A stretch of DNA of 35,391 nucleotides from Desulfocapsa sp. GTDB lineage: Bacteria > Desulfobacterota > Desulfobulbia > Desulfobulbales > Desulfocapsaceae. The notes below the pieces were generated by a model. That model was given only the letters and a program-made list of their open reading frames with translations. It did not search any database and was not told the DNA's origin. Shown piece by piece: positions 26,595-35,391 of this stretch; positions within the stretch are counted from its first letter, which is position 1; each line of letters starts with the position of its first letter. A program made the position numbers and the translations under genes. The stretch lies in NCBI GenBank assembly GCA_022712975.1, contig JAFLJO010000064.1:1-35391 (forward strand). Reading direction: 5' to 3'.

Positions 26595-27395
26595 ATGAGT
26601 CTCCCGAAAATAATGGGTATCTTAAATGTGACGCCCGATTCATTTTCCGATGGTGGTCAGTTTGATTCTGCGGCCTCTGCCTGTTCTCAGGCAGAGGCCC
26701 TTGTTGTTTCCGGGGCAGATATTATTGATGTGGGGGGAGAATCAACACGTCCCTTTGCTGAGCCGGTAACAGAGCAGGAAGAACTTGATCGGGTTATCCC
26801 TGCCATTCTAGGGATTCGTTCTGTACATTCCATTCCCATCTCCATCGATACCACAAAGGCAGAAGTTGCTCGTCGGGCACTTGAAGCTGGTGCTGATATA
26901 ATAAATGATATTTCCGCATTACGAAAAGATCCTGACATGCTGGGTCTTGTTCAAGACACATCCGTTCCGGTGATTATCATGCATATGCATGGCACACCCA
27001 TGGATATGCAGGTGAGACCACAGTATGATAATGTTGTTTCAGATATAGCTGAGTTTTTTAAAGAACGGCTTGCATGGTTGGCCGTAAATGGGATTGATCC
27101 TAAACGGATTACCCTTGATCCGGGTATCGGTTTTGGTAAGACTCTTGCTCATAATCTTTCCATTATCAAGCATTTCGCAGATTTTAAGGTTCTTGGCTGT
27201 CCACTCCTTTTAGGGCATTCCCGCAAACGATTCATTGGAGATATTACCGGATTGGAAGTGGGCGACCGTGATTTACCCACTGCTGTTGTCTCAGCCTTTG
27301 CCGGTGTATCAAATGCTGATATCATTCGAGTTCATAATGTGGCTGCTACACGTCATGCAATGCAAATGATTGCGGCCATCCAGAAGGCTGAGTAA
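26595..27395 (+). CDS. folP: Dihydropteroate synthase
   Basis: Condenses p-aminobenzoate with dihydropterin pyrophosphate in folate synthesis. The 266-residue TIM-barrel protein has both signatures: IMGILNVTPDSFSDGGQF at residues 6-23 and DIIDVGGESTRPFAE at about 42-56. It also has HMHGTPMDMQ and LDPGIGFGKTLAHN for pterin binding. It starts two bases after ftsH and so is translated from the same message, an order seen in many bacteria. Confidence 0.97.
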   Translation: MSLPKIMGILNVTPDSFSDGGQFDSAASACSQAEALVVSGADIIDVGGESTRPFAEPVTEQEELDRVIPAILGIRSVHSIPISIDTTKAEVARRALEAGADIINDISALRKDPDMLGLVQDTSVPVIIMHMHGTPMDMQVRPQYDNVVSDIAEFFKERLAWLAVNGIDPKRITLDPGIGFGKTLAHNLSIIKHFADFKVLGCPLLLGHSRKRFIGDITGLEVGDRDLPTAVVSAFAGVSNADIIRVHNVAATRHAMQMIAAIQKAE

Positions 27396-27473
27396 AGCTA
27401 AATGTAAAGTTGAAAATATAATTAACGTCAATGTTGGTGCAGTGATTTTTTTTAGATCCCGGAGGGAATCTTC

Positions 27474-28673
27474 ATGAAGATATTAGTGCTGAATGCAGGA
27501 AGTTCATCGCTTAAATTTAAATTGTTTAACATGATTGATCTTTCAGTTCTTGCCACTGGGATGATCGAACAGATTGGAGACGATCTCGGTCATGCTAAAC
27601 TGACCTGCAATGATGACACAGACGGGAGGCAGGAGACTGAAGCAAGTCAGGTCATTCCTGATCACAGCAGCGCTATCCGGCTCATGATAACGCTGCTTCA
27701 GGAAAATAACGTTTTCGGCGATGTGAATGAACTTGCAGGTGTTGGGCATCGTGTGGTTCATGGAGGAGAAGACTTTCGTAAGCCTGTCATCATAACTGAT
27801 ACAGTAATCAGGAGTATCAGAAAGTTGGTGCCTCTTGCTCCTTTGCATAATCCTGCCAATATAACTGGTATTGAAGTTGTTATGGCTAAGGTACCTGGTG
27901 TACCTCAGGTCGCCGTTTTTGATACCGCATTTCATCAATCTATCCCTCAACATGCTTATCTGTACGCTTTGCCTTATAAACTTTACGAGGAATACAAGAT
28001 ACGGCGTTACGGATTTCATGGTACCTCCCATGCCTATGTGTCAAAAAAGGCTGCTGCATATTTGAATTGTTCTTATAAGGAGTTGAAAATCATTACCCTC
28101 CATCTGGGGAATGGTGCAAGTGCGGCAGCAATTGATTGCGGTCAATGCGTCGATACCTCCATGGGCTTTACGCCATTGGAGGGACTTGTTATGGGAACCC
28201 GGAGTGGTGATCTTGATCCGGCGATTCTTTTTTATCTGGCTCGCGAGACTGGAATGGATTTAGGGGAACTTGATAATCTTCTCAATAAAGAGAGTGGACT
28301 GAAAGGTATCTGCGGTAATAATGATATGAGAACTATCGGAAAAATGGCAGCTGCTGGAGATGCGCAACCATTATTGGCTTTAGAGATTTTCTGCTACCGA
28401 ATTAAAAAATATATCGGAGCATACCTTGCTGTTCTTGGTGGTGCTGATTGTGTGGTTTTTACGGGTGGTATTGGAGAAAATGATACCAAAACCAGAGCAA
28501 GATGTCTTCAAGGTATGGAGAAATTGGGTGTAGCACTTGATCTTGAAAAAAATGATTCACAGATAGATGGTATCATGGAAATCCATAGAGAAGACAGCCT
28601 CTGTAAAATCCTTGTGATTCCAACGGATGAGGAATTTGAAATTGCTACACAGACCATGGAGTTGATTGGCTGA
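27474..28673 (+). CDS. ackA: Acetate kinase
   Basis: Interconverts acetyl phosphate plus ADP with acetate plus ATP. The 399-residue protein carries the family signatures MKILVLNAGSSSLKFKLF at the start and YGFHGTSHAYVS in the middle. It also has HLGNGASAAAIDCG and the sugar-kinase-like TGGIGENDTKTRARC near the C-terminus. A CGGAGGG ribosome site precedes the ATG. No phosphotransacetylase gene is adjacent, so its usual partner must lie elsewhere. In a sulfur-metabolising anaerobe it would serve acetate excretion or activation. Confidence 0.97.
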   Translation: MKILVLNAGSSSLKFKLFNMIDLSVLATGMIEQIGDDLGHAKLTCNDDTDGRQETEASQVIPDHSSAIRLMITLLQENNVFGDVNELAGVGHRVVHGGEDFRKPVIITDTVIRSIRKLVPLAPLHNPANITGIEVVMAKVPGVPQVAVFDTAFHQSIPQHAYLYALPYKLYEEYKIRRYGFHGTSHAYVSKKAAAYLNCSYKELKIITLHLGNGASAAAIDCGQCVDTSMGFTPLEGLVMGTRSGDLDPAILFYLARETGMDLGELDNLLNKESGLKGICGNNDMRTIGKMAAAGDAQPLLALEIFCYRIKKYIGAYLAVLGGADCVVFTGGIGENDTKTRARCLQGMEKLGVALDLEKNDSQIDGIMEIHREDSLCKILVIPTDEEFEIATQTMELIG

Positions 28674-28746
28674 TTCTGTTTCCTATGCTCATAGATGTTT
28701 TGAGCTTCAAAGGCATAGATTTTAATAAACAAATCCTGGAAATAGT

Positions 28747-29511
28747 ATGTTAATGGTTATTGCCCCATCAAAGACGCAGGAGTTTAACGATTCATGCAGT
28801 GTAGAGACTACTCACCCTCTACTGCTTCAAGAGAGTGAGTTGTTGATAGCAGAACTGCAACAAAATGCTGTTTCTGATCTTGCCAAACTGATGAAGATGA
28901 GCGAACGTTTAGCCTTGCAGACCTGGCAGCGAATTCATGATTTTGAGGTGCCGTTTACCACAAAAAATGCTTGTCCTGCCATTGCAGTGTTTCAGGGAGA
29001 TGTGTATTCAAAAATAATTTTGGATGATTATGGAACTGAAGAAAATGAATATCTGCAAAACCATCTCCGGATCCTCTCTGGTCTTTATGGGATTCTGCGG
29101 CCATTTGATCTGATGCAGGCCTATCGTTTGGAAATGGGTTGTAGGTTAGCAACTCGCCTTGGAAAGAATCTCTATGAATTTTGGGGAGAAAGAATTACAG
29201 CTGAGGTTAAGCAAATTCTTGCGAGTCATGAAGAACCCATTCTTGTTAATCTTGCGTCAACTGAATACAGCCGTGTTCTGAACATGAAAAGTTTACCGGG
29301 GCCAGTACTTCAGATTGATTTTAAGGAGCGCAAAGGGGATGCTTATCGGACTGTGGCTATTCATGCTAAACGTGCTCGTGGGATGATGGTTGATTTTGCA
29401 GTGAAAAACAGAGTGAAGAAAAGCATTGAACTGAAAGAATTTCAACAGGATGAGTATGGTTTTCGTCCAGACCTGTCCAGTAAGGAACACTATTGTTTCA
29501 CAAGGGAATAA
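28747..29511 (+). CDS. yaaA: YaaA/DUF328 peroxide-stress family protein
   Basis: A 254-residue cytosolic protein of the UPF0246/YaaA family. The N-terminal VIAPSKTQEF, the central AVFQGDVYSKI, LSGLYGILRPFDLMQAYRLE and LVNLASTEYSRVL are characteristic. In E. coli the protein limits iron-dependent oxidative DNA damage and binds DNA. The role here is inferred by homology. It is 73 bases downstream of ackA and converges on the Cdd1-type gene. Confidence 0.93.
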   Translation: MLMVIAPSKTQEFNDSCSVETTHPLLLQESELLIAELQQNAVSDLAKLMKMSERLALQTWQRIHDFEVPFTTKNACPAIAVFQGDVYSKIILDDYGTEENEYLQNHLRILSGLYGILRPFDLMQAYRLEMGCRLATRLGKNLYEFWGERITAEVKQILASHEEPILVNLASTEYSRVLNMKSLPGPVLQIDFKERKGDAYRTVAIHAKRARGMMVDFAVKNRVKKSIELKEFQQDEYGFRPDLSSKEHYCFTRE

Positions 29512-29612
29512 GGGTTTGGCGATTCCCATTAAATATCCCCAAAATCCAAGTTTTATTATAGTAGCCAAGAAAGTTCAAACTCAGTCTCTCTTCCCTTGGA
29601 AGTAGGATAATC

Positions 29613-29894
29613 CTATTTAAGAAGAATTTTTTTTCGCTCCTCTGTGAAATTCCACCACGGCAAAGCCTCGCCACCTTCCATGAAATGCACAACTGACAGG
29701 AAAACATCAATTACACAGGGATCACTTTTTGTGCCTGTCAGCCTGCAAAGTTTGTCATGCAATTGATATGCATCCCTTCCTATGAGCTGCTGAGGGAAAT
29801 TGATACCAAGCAGGCGGAGTTGCTTTGCCATTGCTTTTCCAATATTTGGTAACTGTTCAAGGTCTGATACTGTTTTCCTGTTCGGATTTTTCAT
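29613..29894 (-). CDS. Helix-hairpin-helix protein, Cdd1 (pathogenicity locus) family
   Basis: A 93-residue cytosolic protein. The N-terminal helix-hairpin-helix element LEQLPNIGKAMAKQLRLLGI suggests nucleic-acid binding, and DPCVIDVFLSVVHFMEGG plus PWWNFTEERK are typical of the Cdd1 family. Function is not established. It starts 21 bases after the stop of the large protease/ChaN fusion gene on the same strand, so the two are probably co-transcribed. Confidence 0.85.
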   Translation of the reverse strand: MKNPNRKTVSDLEQLPNIGKAMAKQLRLLGINFPQQLIGRDAYQLHDKLCRLTGTKSDPCVIDVFLSVVHFMEGGEALPWWNFTEERKKILLK

Positions 29895-29915
29895 TGTTAA
29901 GAATTGTAAGAATTG

Positions 29916-32900
29916 CTATGGATGTTCTGCCGGCTTGCTCAGGTCAGAAAGTTCTACGCTAAGTTCTTTTTCCACTGCTTCGCCGCTTGCATCCTTTCGA
30001 AGTACTTTCATTGTAAGTATATCTCCTGCTCGTGAGTCCATCATAATAATACCAATGTCTTCCATGTTTTTTACAGCCTGGTCATTAATGGAACTAATGA
30101 TGTCACCTTCCTGTATCCCTGATTCTTTTGCTTTGCCAGCGTGGCTAAGACCGGTAATTTTAAGGTGTTCATCTCCGTCCTCGTCTTTTTCAGGGCCAAG
30201 GATAATACCAATTTTTCCTTTTGCTTCAAGAAACAGTGGTTCTGCCAGAAAAAAATAGTCAGCCTGAGAGCCGGGATCTTCAAGAGGATTCGACCCATAA
30301 ATATTCAACACCGATGCCTGGCTGACATTCATGCGGCGTAAAAGCCTTGGCGGGATGCCAGAGTCTTTTCTTGTATGCTGAGAACCTGCAATAACCACTA
30401 CGGTTTTTTCAGGATTACTGTCAAGAATTTCTGCAATATTTGCGGCCATGGATTCATCCCAGATGGCTTGTGACTGGATAAAACCTGCAATTCCTTTTCC
30501 TTTTCCTTTTCCATGCGGTGCTTCGGCATGAAATGTATGGACTGTCCGGAGGCGTTCGACATAGCCGTCAATTGCCAGATCTCTTTCTTTGGCAATGGTT
30601 TGTAGCTGTTCATCGCTGAGAGTATCTGTGCTTCCTTTGGCAAAAACCGTGCTTACAATCTCTCTGTTGATATTAATTCCATAAACAGGGATATTGAACT
30701 GTCTGCAAAAATTGAAGATTGGTCTGAAGAGACGCCAGTCGTAGCGCCATACATCAAAATAGCGAGAGGCACGAAGAAATTCTTCTTCATCCATTTCAGT
30801 CTCTTCCAGCAAATATTCATCAAGTGCTTTTTGGCTGCTTGCCGGAAACATCTCCATTCCGATGGCAAGATCAACACCCTTTTTCTGGAGTGCCTGAAGG
30901 ATTCGGAGTTGCAAAAGGTGGTCGGAAAAAGAGTCATGGGTCTCACCAATGTATATAACCTGTTTATCTGCAAGTTCGGTTATGATTTGCTCAAAAGATT
31001 TAATGGATGACGTAGCTCCCCCCAATGGCAGGCTTTCAAGAGTGTATTCAATACCTTTATCAGTTGCTGTGATATGTTTTTCCAGGACTTTTCCCTGTTT
31101 AAAAGCAAGGCTTGAGTACTTTCCGTAATGTTTAAGCTTATACCTTGCACTTGCTGTTTCCTGGCTGCTTTCACTTGTGAGAAGCACACTTACTTCCTTG
31201 GTGTTTAAAGGATTATTTTGCACCACCATGCTAAATCCTTCCTGAGGCAAAACTGATTTGCCAAAGAGAGAACGATAGCTATCACTGTCTGATCCAAGAA
31301 AGAGGATAGAATGTTCTGATAGCTGCTTATTTGTCACTTCTTCGTCATTAAGAACTGTCCAGCCCTGTTTTTCTGCCCATTGAATAAAAGGAGCAAGAGT
31401 ATCTGTACTGTTATCTTCTCCAAGAATCAGGAGTTTTTGTTCTGCTCCTGAAAATCTGGACCAGACAGGAGGGAACTCAGAAGGATTCAAGGTCCTGAAG
31501 AGATCATAATCAGGATCAATTACAACAGAGAGGGGAGAGCTGGAAACGGGAATAGTGATGGTGGTTTCCATATCTGAAATCTGGTGAGTAGATTGCAGAC
31601 CTCCAGCCATCGTTGATATCCGAATCGGAATATTTAATAGATATGGCTGTTCACTGGTCTGTTTAATTGTCAGGTGGAGAATAGATTGGTCTTGCTTGTT
31701 CTCAACCCTTACAGCGCTTATTTCTATTGAAGGAACATCCAAACGGGCAAGCTGCTCGTCGAAGAACCGGCTGAGATCTTTTTCAGACACAGTTTCAAAT
31801 ATAATTTGAATATCCCTCCATGAAGCGGATTTCCATTTGAACGAAGTCGCAAGTTTACGCACTCCCAGATAGAAGTTTTCAGGGCCAAGGATTCCCCGAA
31901 GTTGATGAAACAGCATAGCGGAACGATTGTAGCCAACTGCGCGTATAGCTTTTGCCATGGGTTGATTGTGGCTTGCTGAACGGAAATTCTGAAGTTCGAT
32001 TGCTAAGTCCGCATGTACATAGCTCTGGTAGTTAATCAGTGCAGCTTTACGATGCTCCGCACCTTTTCCCTTGTCTTCAGCGTAGGCAAAATCTGCAAGA
32101 TAGCTGGTTAATCCTTCACACCAGTTTCCTGAATTATCGGATACCTGAACTGAGTTTCCAAACCAGGAATGGAGGATCTCATGGCCAAGTGAGGTCTCTT
32201 TGATAAAGGGCAGTCTGAGTACCCTCTGACCAAGCAGTGTGTAGGTGGGTATGCCAAAACCTGTGGGCAAACGATTGGCGACTATGGCATAATGATCATA
32301 AGGGAAGGTGCCGATTTCTTTTTCGTAGCGGAGAATAAAAGCTTTTGCCGCATCCAGGTATTCCCTGCTAAGTTCCTGGTCTTCTGCAAAGAACCATGTG
32401 GAAAGAGTAAGTCCTTCTCGCACTGTCTCTTCAGTTATTTGATAAGGCCCTGCTGCCAGATGAATTGCTCGTACCGGTTGGGAAAAAGAGCTGCTCATTC
32501 TGTTTCCCTGCAGCTGCTTTGGCAGGTTGTCGGATTCTGTAATACCTTTAAATCCGGGTGGTAACGTTGCATCCACGGAAAACAGCCTTTTTTGCTGCAT
32601 CATCGGATACCATCCGGAGGTAAGTACAATTCCGCGTTCACTGATACGGTTGTCGCCACAATGTCGAGGGACAGTAAGAGAATAATTAATGGTCAGCTGC
32701 TGGCTTTTACTGCCTCCATACATATGGATAGTGTCACCGTGAGGGAGAGGCAGAGAAGATGCTTCCTTGCCGTCCTCTTCCAGAATAATGTCCTGAATAG
32801 TAAGACCACCTGTATAAATCTGCCAACCTTCTCCCTCATGAAAACCTATGGATGCTTTTCCCTGAAGAGTGTGGTTTTCAAGGTCAAAGCTGATGTCCAG

Positions 32901-32987
32901 GTGGTAGTTTGGAGTGTGGGCAAAACTCTTGCTGCTGAATAGGCTGATAATGAGAAGAATTCCTGCAAATATAAAAGTTTTCCTCAC
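29916..32987 (-). CDS. Exported M1-type metallopeptidase / ChaN haem-binding / PDZ fusion protein
   Basis: A 1023-residue envelope protein with a signal peptide (about 1-23, cleaved near SFA-HTP). About residues 25-410 form an M1 aminopeptidase-like unit. HEILH (269-273) and E291 give HEXXH-X17-E, one residue shorter than the usual X18. A Tyr in AVGYNRSAMLFH sits where the catalytic Tyr is expected. The exopeptidase GxMEN motif is replaced by TGFGIPTYT. Residues ~675-905 match the ChaN-type haem-binding domain (VIYIGETHDSFSDHLLQLR, AIGMEMFP, VVIAGSQHT). A PDZ domain follows at about 920-1000 (AKESGIQEGDIISSINDQ). Such a chain could couple proteolysis with haem or metal handling in the envelope; the substrate is unknown. 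It is divergent from the DUF4080 gene. Confidence 0.87.
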   Translation of the reverse strand: MRKTFIFAGILLIISLFSSKSFAHTPNYHLDISFDLENHTLQGKASIGFHEGEGWQIYTGGLTIQDIILEEDGKEASSLPLPHGDTIHMYGGSKSQQLTINYSLTVPRHCGDNRISERGIVLTSGWYPMMQQKRLFSVDATLPPGFKGITESDNLPKQLQGNRMSSSFSQPVRAIHLAAGPYQITEETVREGLTLSTWFFAEDQELSREYLDAAKAFILRYEKEIGTFPYDHYAIVANRLPTGFGIPTYTLLGQRVLRLPFIKETSLGHEILHSWFGNSVQVSDNSGNWCEGLTSYLADFAYAEDKGKGAEHRKAALINYQSYVHADLAIELQNFRSASHNQPMAKAIRAVGYNRSAMLFHQLRGILGPENFYLGVRKLATSFKWKSASWRDIQIIFETVSEKDLSRFFDEQLARLDVPSIEISAVRVENKQDQSILHLTIKQTSEQPYLLNIPIRISTMAGGLQSTHQISDMETTITIPVSSSPLSVVIDPDYDLFRTLNPSEFPPVWSRFSGAEQKLLILGEDNSTDTLAPFIQWAEKQGWTVLNDEEVTNKQLSEHSILFLGSDSDSYRSLFGKSVLPQEGFSMVVQNNPLNTKEVSVLLTSESSQETASARYKLKHYGKYSSLAFKQGKVLEKHITATDKGIEYTLESLPLGGATSSIKSFEQIITELADKQVIYIGETHDSFSDHLLQLRILQALQKKGVDLAIGMEMFPASSQKALDEYLLEETEMDEEEFLRASRYFDVWRYDWRLFRPIFNFCRQFNIPVYGININREIVSTVFAKGSTDTLSDEQLQTIAKERDLAIDGYVERLRTVHTFHAEAPHGKGKGKGIAGFIQSQAIWDESMAANIAEILDSNPEKTVVVIAGSQHTRKDSGIPPRLLRRMNVSQASVLNIYGSNPLEDPGSQADYFFLAEPLFLEAKGKIGIILGPEKDEDGDEHLKITGLSHAGKAKESGIQEGDIISSINDQAVKNMEDIGIIMMDSRAGDILTMKVLRKDASGEAVEKELSVELSDLSKPAEHP

Positions 32988-33087
32988 TTTTTTCTCCTTA
33001 AACTATGTGGTAGGATCAGCAATAAAATAAAGAAGCCGTGTTTCATATTCACTCTAGCATTTTCTCACTCAGAATTATCATTTTTTT

Positions 33088-34773
33088 ATGCAGATAAAAC
33101 TTGTTGCTATTAACGGACGCTATACTCATTCAAGCCTTGCATTATTTCATGTTAGAAATGAAATAGAGTACAGATGCAATGATGTGTCCACAGAAATTGT
33201 CCAACTGACCATTCGTGATCCTTTCTATGAGGTCCTTTTACGGCTGAGTAAAGACAAGCCTGATGCAATTTTCTTTTCTGCGGCAGTATGGAACTCCGAG
33301 CAGGTGGAAGGGCTGCTGACAGATCTTCATTCCCTCCTGCCTTCCTGCCTTCTTGTTGTGGGCGGGCCGCAGGCTGAGGTGGTCGGTGCTAATCTGGGCG
33401 ACGGTGTGTGTACAGTTGTTCGTGGTGCAATAGAGGCTGTTGAAGAACATTTTTATACCGATCTGAAAAGTGCTGCGTTACAGCCGTTATATGGGCGATC
33501 TTTTTTTCACCTGAAAGAAAAGCAGAAAAAATTTGTTTCACCTTATCGGGACGAGGATTTTGCTCTTCATCTAAAAAATAGAAATATCTATTACGAAAGT
33601 TCAAGAGGTTGTCCCTTTTCCTGTTCCTATTGTCTTTCTTCTGCTGAAAATGGCGTCGTACGAAAAGATCTTTTGCAGATACGTCGAGAACTTGATCAGA
33701 TAATGTGTCATGACACCAAAGTGCTGCGTTTTGTGGATCGAACCTTTAATGATATTCCTGACAGAGCTCTTGCCATATGGAAACTAGTGCTTGAATACGC
33801 TGGAAACACATTATTCCATTTTGAGATCGCACCAGATCGTATCAGTGAGGAGATGTTTGTTTTTCTTGCCACTGTACCACCAGGACGATTTCAGTTTGAG
33901 ATTGGAATTCAGTCAACCCATGAAGAAACGCTTGCTGCTATTAATCGCAGGATTGATCCCGCCGTTGCCCATAAAACCGTAGCAAGACTTGCAGCCTTTA
34001 ATAATATCCACCTGCATGCTGATTTGATTTTAGGGCTTCCCTTTGAGACCGAAGAAAGTTATCTGCAATCCTTTGCTGATATATTTGCCATGGCGCCCCA
34101 TTATATTCAGATGGGTTTGTTGAAGCTCCTTCCTGATACTGCCATACGTCTTGATGCGGAAACATTTGACTACAGGTGCTGCAAGAGACCGCCATATTCT
34201 GTATTGGCAAATCAGTGGCTGGATTCAGAGAGTTTGCAGAGACTGTATTGGTTTTCTGAGTGCGTTGAAAAATTTTGCAATAATCGATATTTTCCGTCTT
34301 TGTGGAAATATTTGAGGCGGGTTGAAGGGGATATCGCTTCCTTTTTTCAGGCTCTTCTTGGAGTGGCCGAGAAAAATCGACTTTTCCAATTGGCAGCCAC
34401 CCAGGAGTTTTTGTGTACACTTCTGGTTGAAGCAACGGGAGGTAGAAATGATTGGCAGCTTATCCATGAGTTGCTCACCTATGATTGGTTGTGCTGTGGG
34501 AAACGCAACCTACCTGGCTGTTTGGCCGATGATTCCAGAAATGAACGTGAATTGAGAGACAGATTGTATCAGCAGTTGGCAACAGATATTCCCGATCTCT
34601 ATTCTAAAAAGGATAGGAACCGATTTTTCAGGCGGACTGTGTTTTATCAATTCACTGCAGAGTGTATCACCGAGTTGGGTAGCAAGGCTGTTGAACCAGC
34701 CTGTTTTGCTTTCTTACAGGAAAGAGAGCCGAGCCTTATGAAATTACAAAAAGTCGTTCTGCTTCCACTCTAA
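33088..34773 (+). CDS. B12-binding-like / radical SAM protein with DUF4080
   Basis: A 561-residue cytosolic protein. Residues ~1-130 have the cobalamin-binding fold (LVVGGPQAEVVG) but lack a DxHxxG motif. The radical SAM core has C175, C179 and C182 (RGCPFSCSYC), with FEIGIQSTHEETLAAINRR and LHADLILGLPFETEESY as later barrel strands. The C-terminal ~200 residues correspond to DUF4080. The substrate of this family is not known to me; relatives modify RNA, cofactors or lipids. The start ATG 33088 has no strong ribosome site. The divergent promoter region shared with the M1/ChaN gene is only about 100 bases. Confidence 0.88.
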   Translation: MQIKLVAINGRYTHSSLALFHVRNEIEYRCNDVSTEIVQLTIRDPFYEVLLRLSKDKPDAIFFSAAVWNSEQVEGLLTDLHSLLPSCLLVVGGPQAEVVGANLGDGVCTVVRGAIEAVEEHFYTDLKSAALQPLYGRSFFHLKEKQKKFVSPYRDEDFALHLKNRNIYYESSRGCPFSCSYCLSSAENGVVRKDLLQIRRELDQIMCHDTKVLRFVDRTFNDIPDRALAIWKLVLEYAGNTLFHFEIAPDRISEEMFVFLATVPPGRFQFEIGIQSTHEETLAAINRRIDPAVAHKTVARLAAFNNIHLHADLILGLPFETEESYLQSFADIFAMAPHYIQMGLLKLLPDTAIRLDAETFDYRCCKRPPYSVLANQWLDSESLQRLYWFSECVEKFCNNRYFPSLWKYLRRVEGDIASFFQALLGVAEKNRLFQLAATQEFLCTLLVEATGGRNDWQLIHELLTYDWLCCGKRNLPGCLADDSRNERELRDRLYQQLATDIPDLYSKKDRNRFFRRTVFYQFTAECITELGSKAVEPACFAFLQEREPSLMKLQKVVLLPL

Positions 34774-35391
34774 ATATCGCTAAATGAAAAGGATTTGTGT
34801 TAGAATGCGGAATGCGGTAGAACAGCACACTGCTAGTTAATAATCGCACCGCTTCACTGGTTCATCCAGTGCAAGCGGTGGTTGGTAATAAGTGGATCGA
34901 ATGGCTGTTGTCTTTTCAACTGCCAGCCTTGTTTTTCCGATGATGGTAGCTCTTTCCTGCCAGACACCACCAATAACAAAACTGACTATCTTGAAGCGGG
35001 TGACCGTCGCATAATCTATATCCGAGTTAGAAGGCGATATCCTTTTTCTATCGAAGCCGATGTCCGACACGCTATCACCTGTTTAGATCGAAGTCGTTGT
35101 CCTTTTTCTTTTTCGAAATCAATCATAGCAGCCTTGCTTCAATCTGGGGCAGAGGCCGTTGTCCTTTTTCTTCTCAATGGCAACAACCGTCACATTGGCA
35201 TCAATCCGAATTGAAGCTGATGGTTTTTCCACAGTCGAAGCCAATTTCCTATATTCTGCCCTCTGTCCAAGCCGAAGCCACGGATCTCTTTTAAAAATCT
35301 CTATCCTTTGCTCATTCTCTGATGTACCGATTTGCGGACTAACATCACAAATCAATGGCGCGGCTTTTTGCGTCCATTGCATTTGAATTGT
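34774..35391. other. Repeat-rich 3' end of window, no convincing gene
   Basis: It contains (GAATGCG)2 at 34803-34816 and a long stem-loop at 34847-34880. About 500 bases follow in which motifs of the form CGTTGTCCTTTTTCTT (about 35093 and 35157) and CGATATCCTTTTTCTATCG (about 35036) recur every ~60 bases. Two reverse ORFs of 77 and 87 codons (34837-35070; 35119-35382) are separated by stops, have no ribosome sites and translate these repeats. I do not call them genes. Confidence 0.5.
34847..34880. repeat. Long imperfect stem-loop
   Basis: CACCGCTTCACTGG pairs with CCAGTG-C-AAGCGGTG around TTCAT: fourteen base pairs with one bulged C. No U-run follows on either strand, so a terminator is unlikely. 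It lies 74 bases after the DUF4080 gene. Confidence 0.7.

Noticed and set aside
27543..28031. Antisense 162-codon ORF within ackA
   Set aside because: Shadow ORF opposite a conserved kinase; no ribosome site or recognisable family.
34847..34886. Integron attC-like site (stem with an extrahelical base)
   Set aside because: The flanking core GTTRRRY/RYYYAAC sites are absent and no integrase or cassette structure was seen.

Overview
The window looks like chromosomal DNA of a sulfur-metabolising Desulfobacterota bacterium, most likely near the Desulfobulbales. The evidence is a TupABC tungstate importer, a radical-SAM haem synthase of the siroheme-dependent (Ahb) pathway, a Fe-S type uracil-DNA glycosylase homologue, moderate-to-low GC, and an otherwise ordinary Gram-negative housekeeping set (TatC, FtsB, FtsH, DnaK/GrpE, a signal-peptide-bearing peptidyl-prolyl isomerase). 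The lineage is inferred from gene content; no rRNA or tRNA gene was seen.

Layout. 1-195: 3' part of a GC-richer reverse ORF that runs off the edge. 541-3837: a helix-turn-helix/periplasmic-binding-protein-like regulator followed by tupA, tupB and tupC, with a promoter and a palindromic candidate operator upstream. 3838-5674: a small inserted island between the tail-to-tail tupC and serS genes. It is bounded by a 160-bp direct duplication of the tupC/serS 3' ends and carries an XRE-regulator remnant, a 79-aa protein and an HNH nuclease with overlapping stop/start codons. 5675-9929: serS, tatC, a DUF523 gene, ftsB, an FmdB-type zinc ribbon gene and a UDG-like gene. 9930-11407: a repeat-rich stretch (inverted REP pair, heptamer-cored repeats) around one small outer-membrane-like gene. 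11408-14201 (reverse): an ahbD-like gene, hemE and an HD-domain gene. 14527-18393: grpE, dnaK, trpS. 18527-19558 (reverse): a secreted cyclophilin-FKBP fusion. 19838-29511: carA, carB, ftsH, folP, ackA, yaaA. 29613-32987 (reverse): a 1023-aa M1-peptidase/ChaN/PDZ fusion followed by a Cdd1-type helix-hairpin-helix gene. 33088-34773: a DUF4080 radical SAM protein. 34774-35391: a repeat-rich end with no convincing gene.

How the genes work together. The Tup system would import tungstate for molybdo/tungsto-enzymes under its own regulator. HemE and the AhbD-like protein both act on tetrapyrroles but belong to different haem routes. GrpE and DnaK form the chaperone pair. CarA and CarB make carbamoyl phosphate. 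FtsH and FolP abut directly. The less ordinary content is the duplication-flanked HNH island, the M1/ChaN/PDZ fusion, the UDG homologue lacking its usual catalytic motif, and at least four families of short dispersed repeats, one of which flanks a gene as inverted arms. Positions of short sites were counted by hand and may be off by one or two bases.
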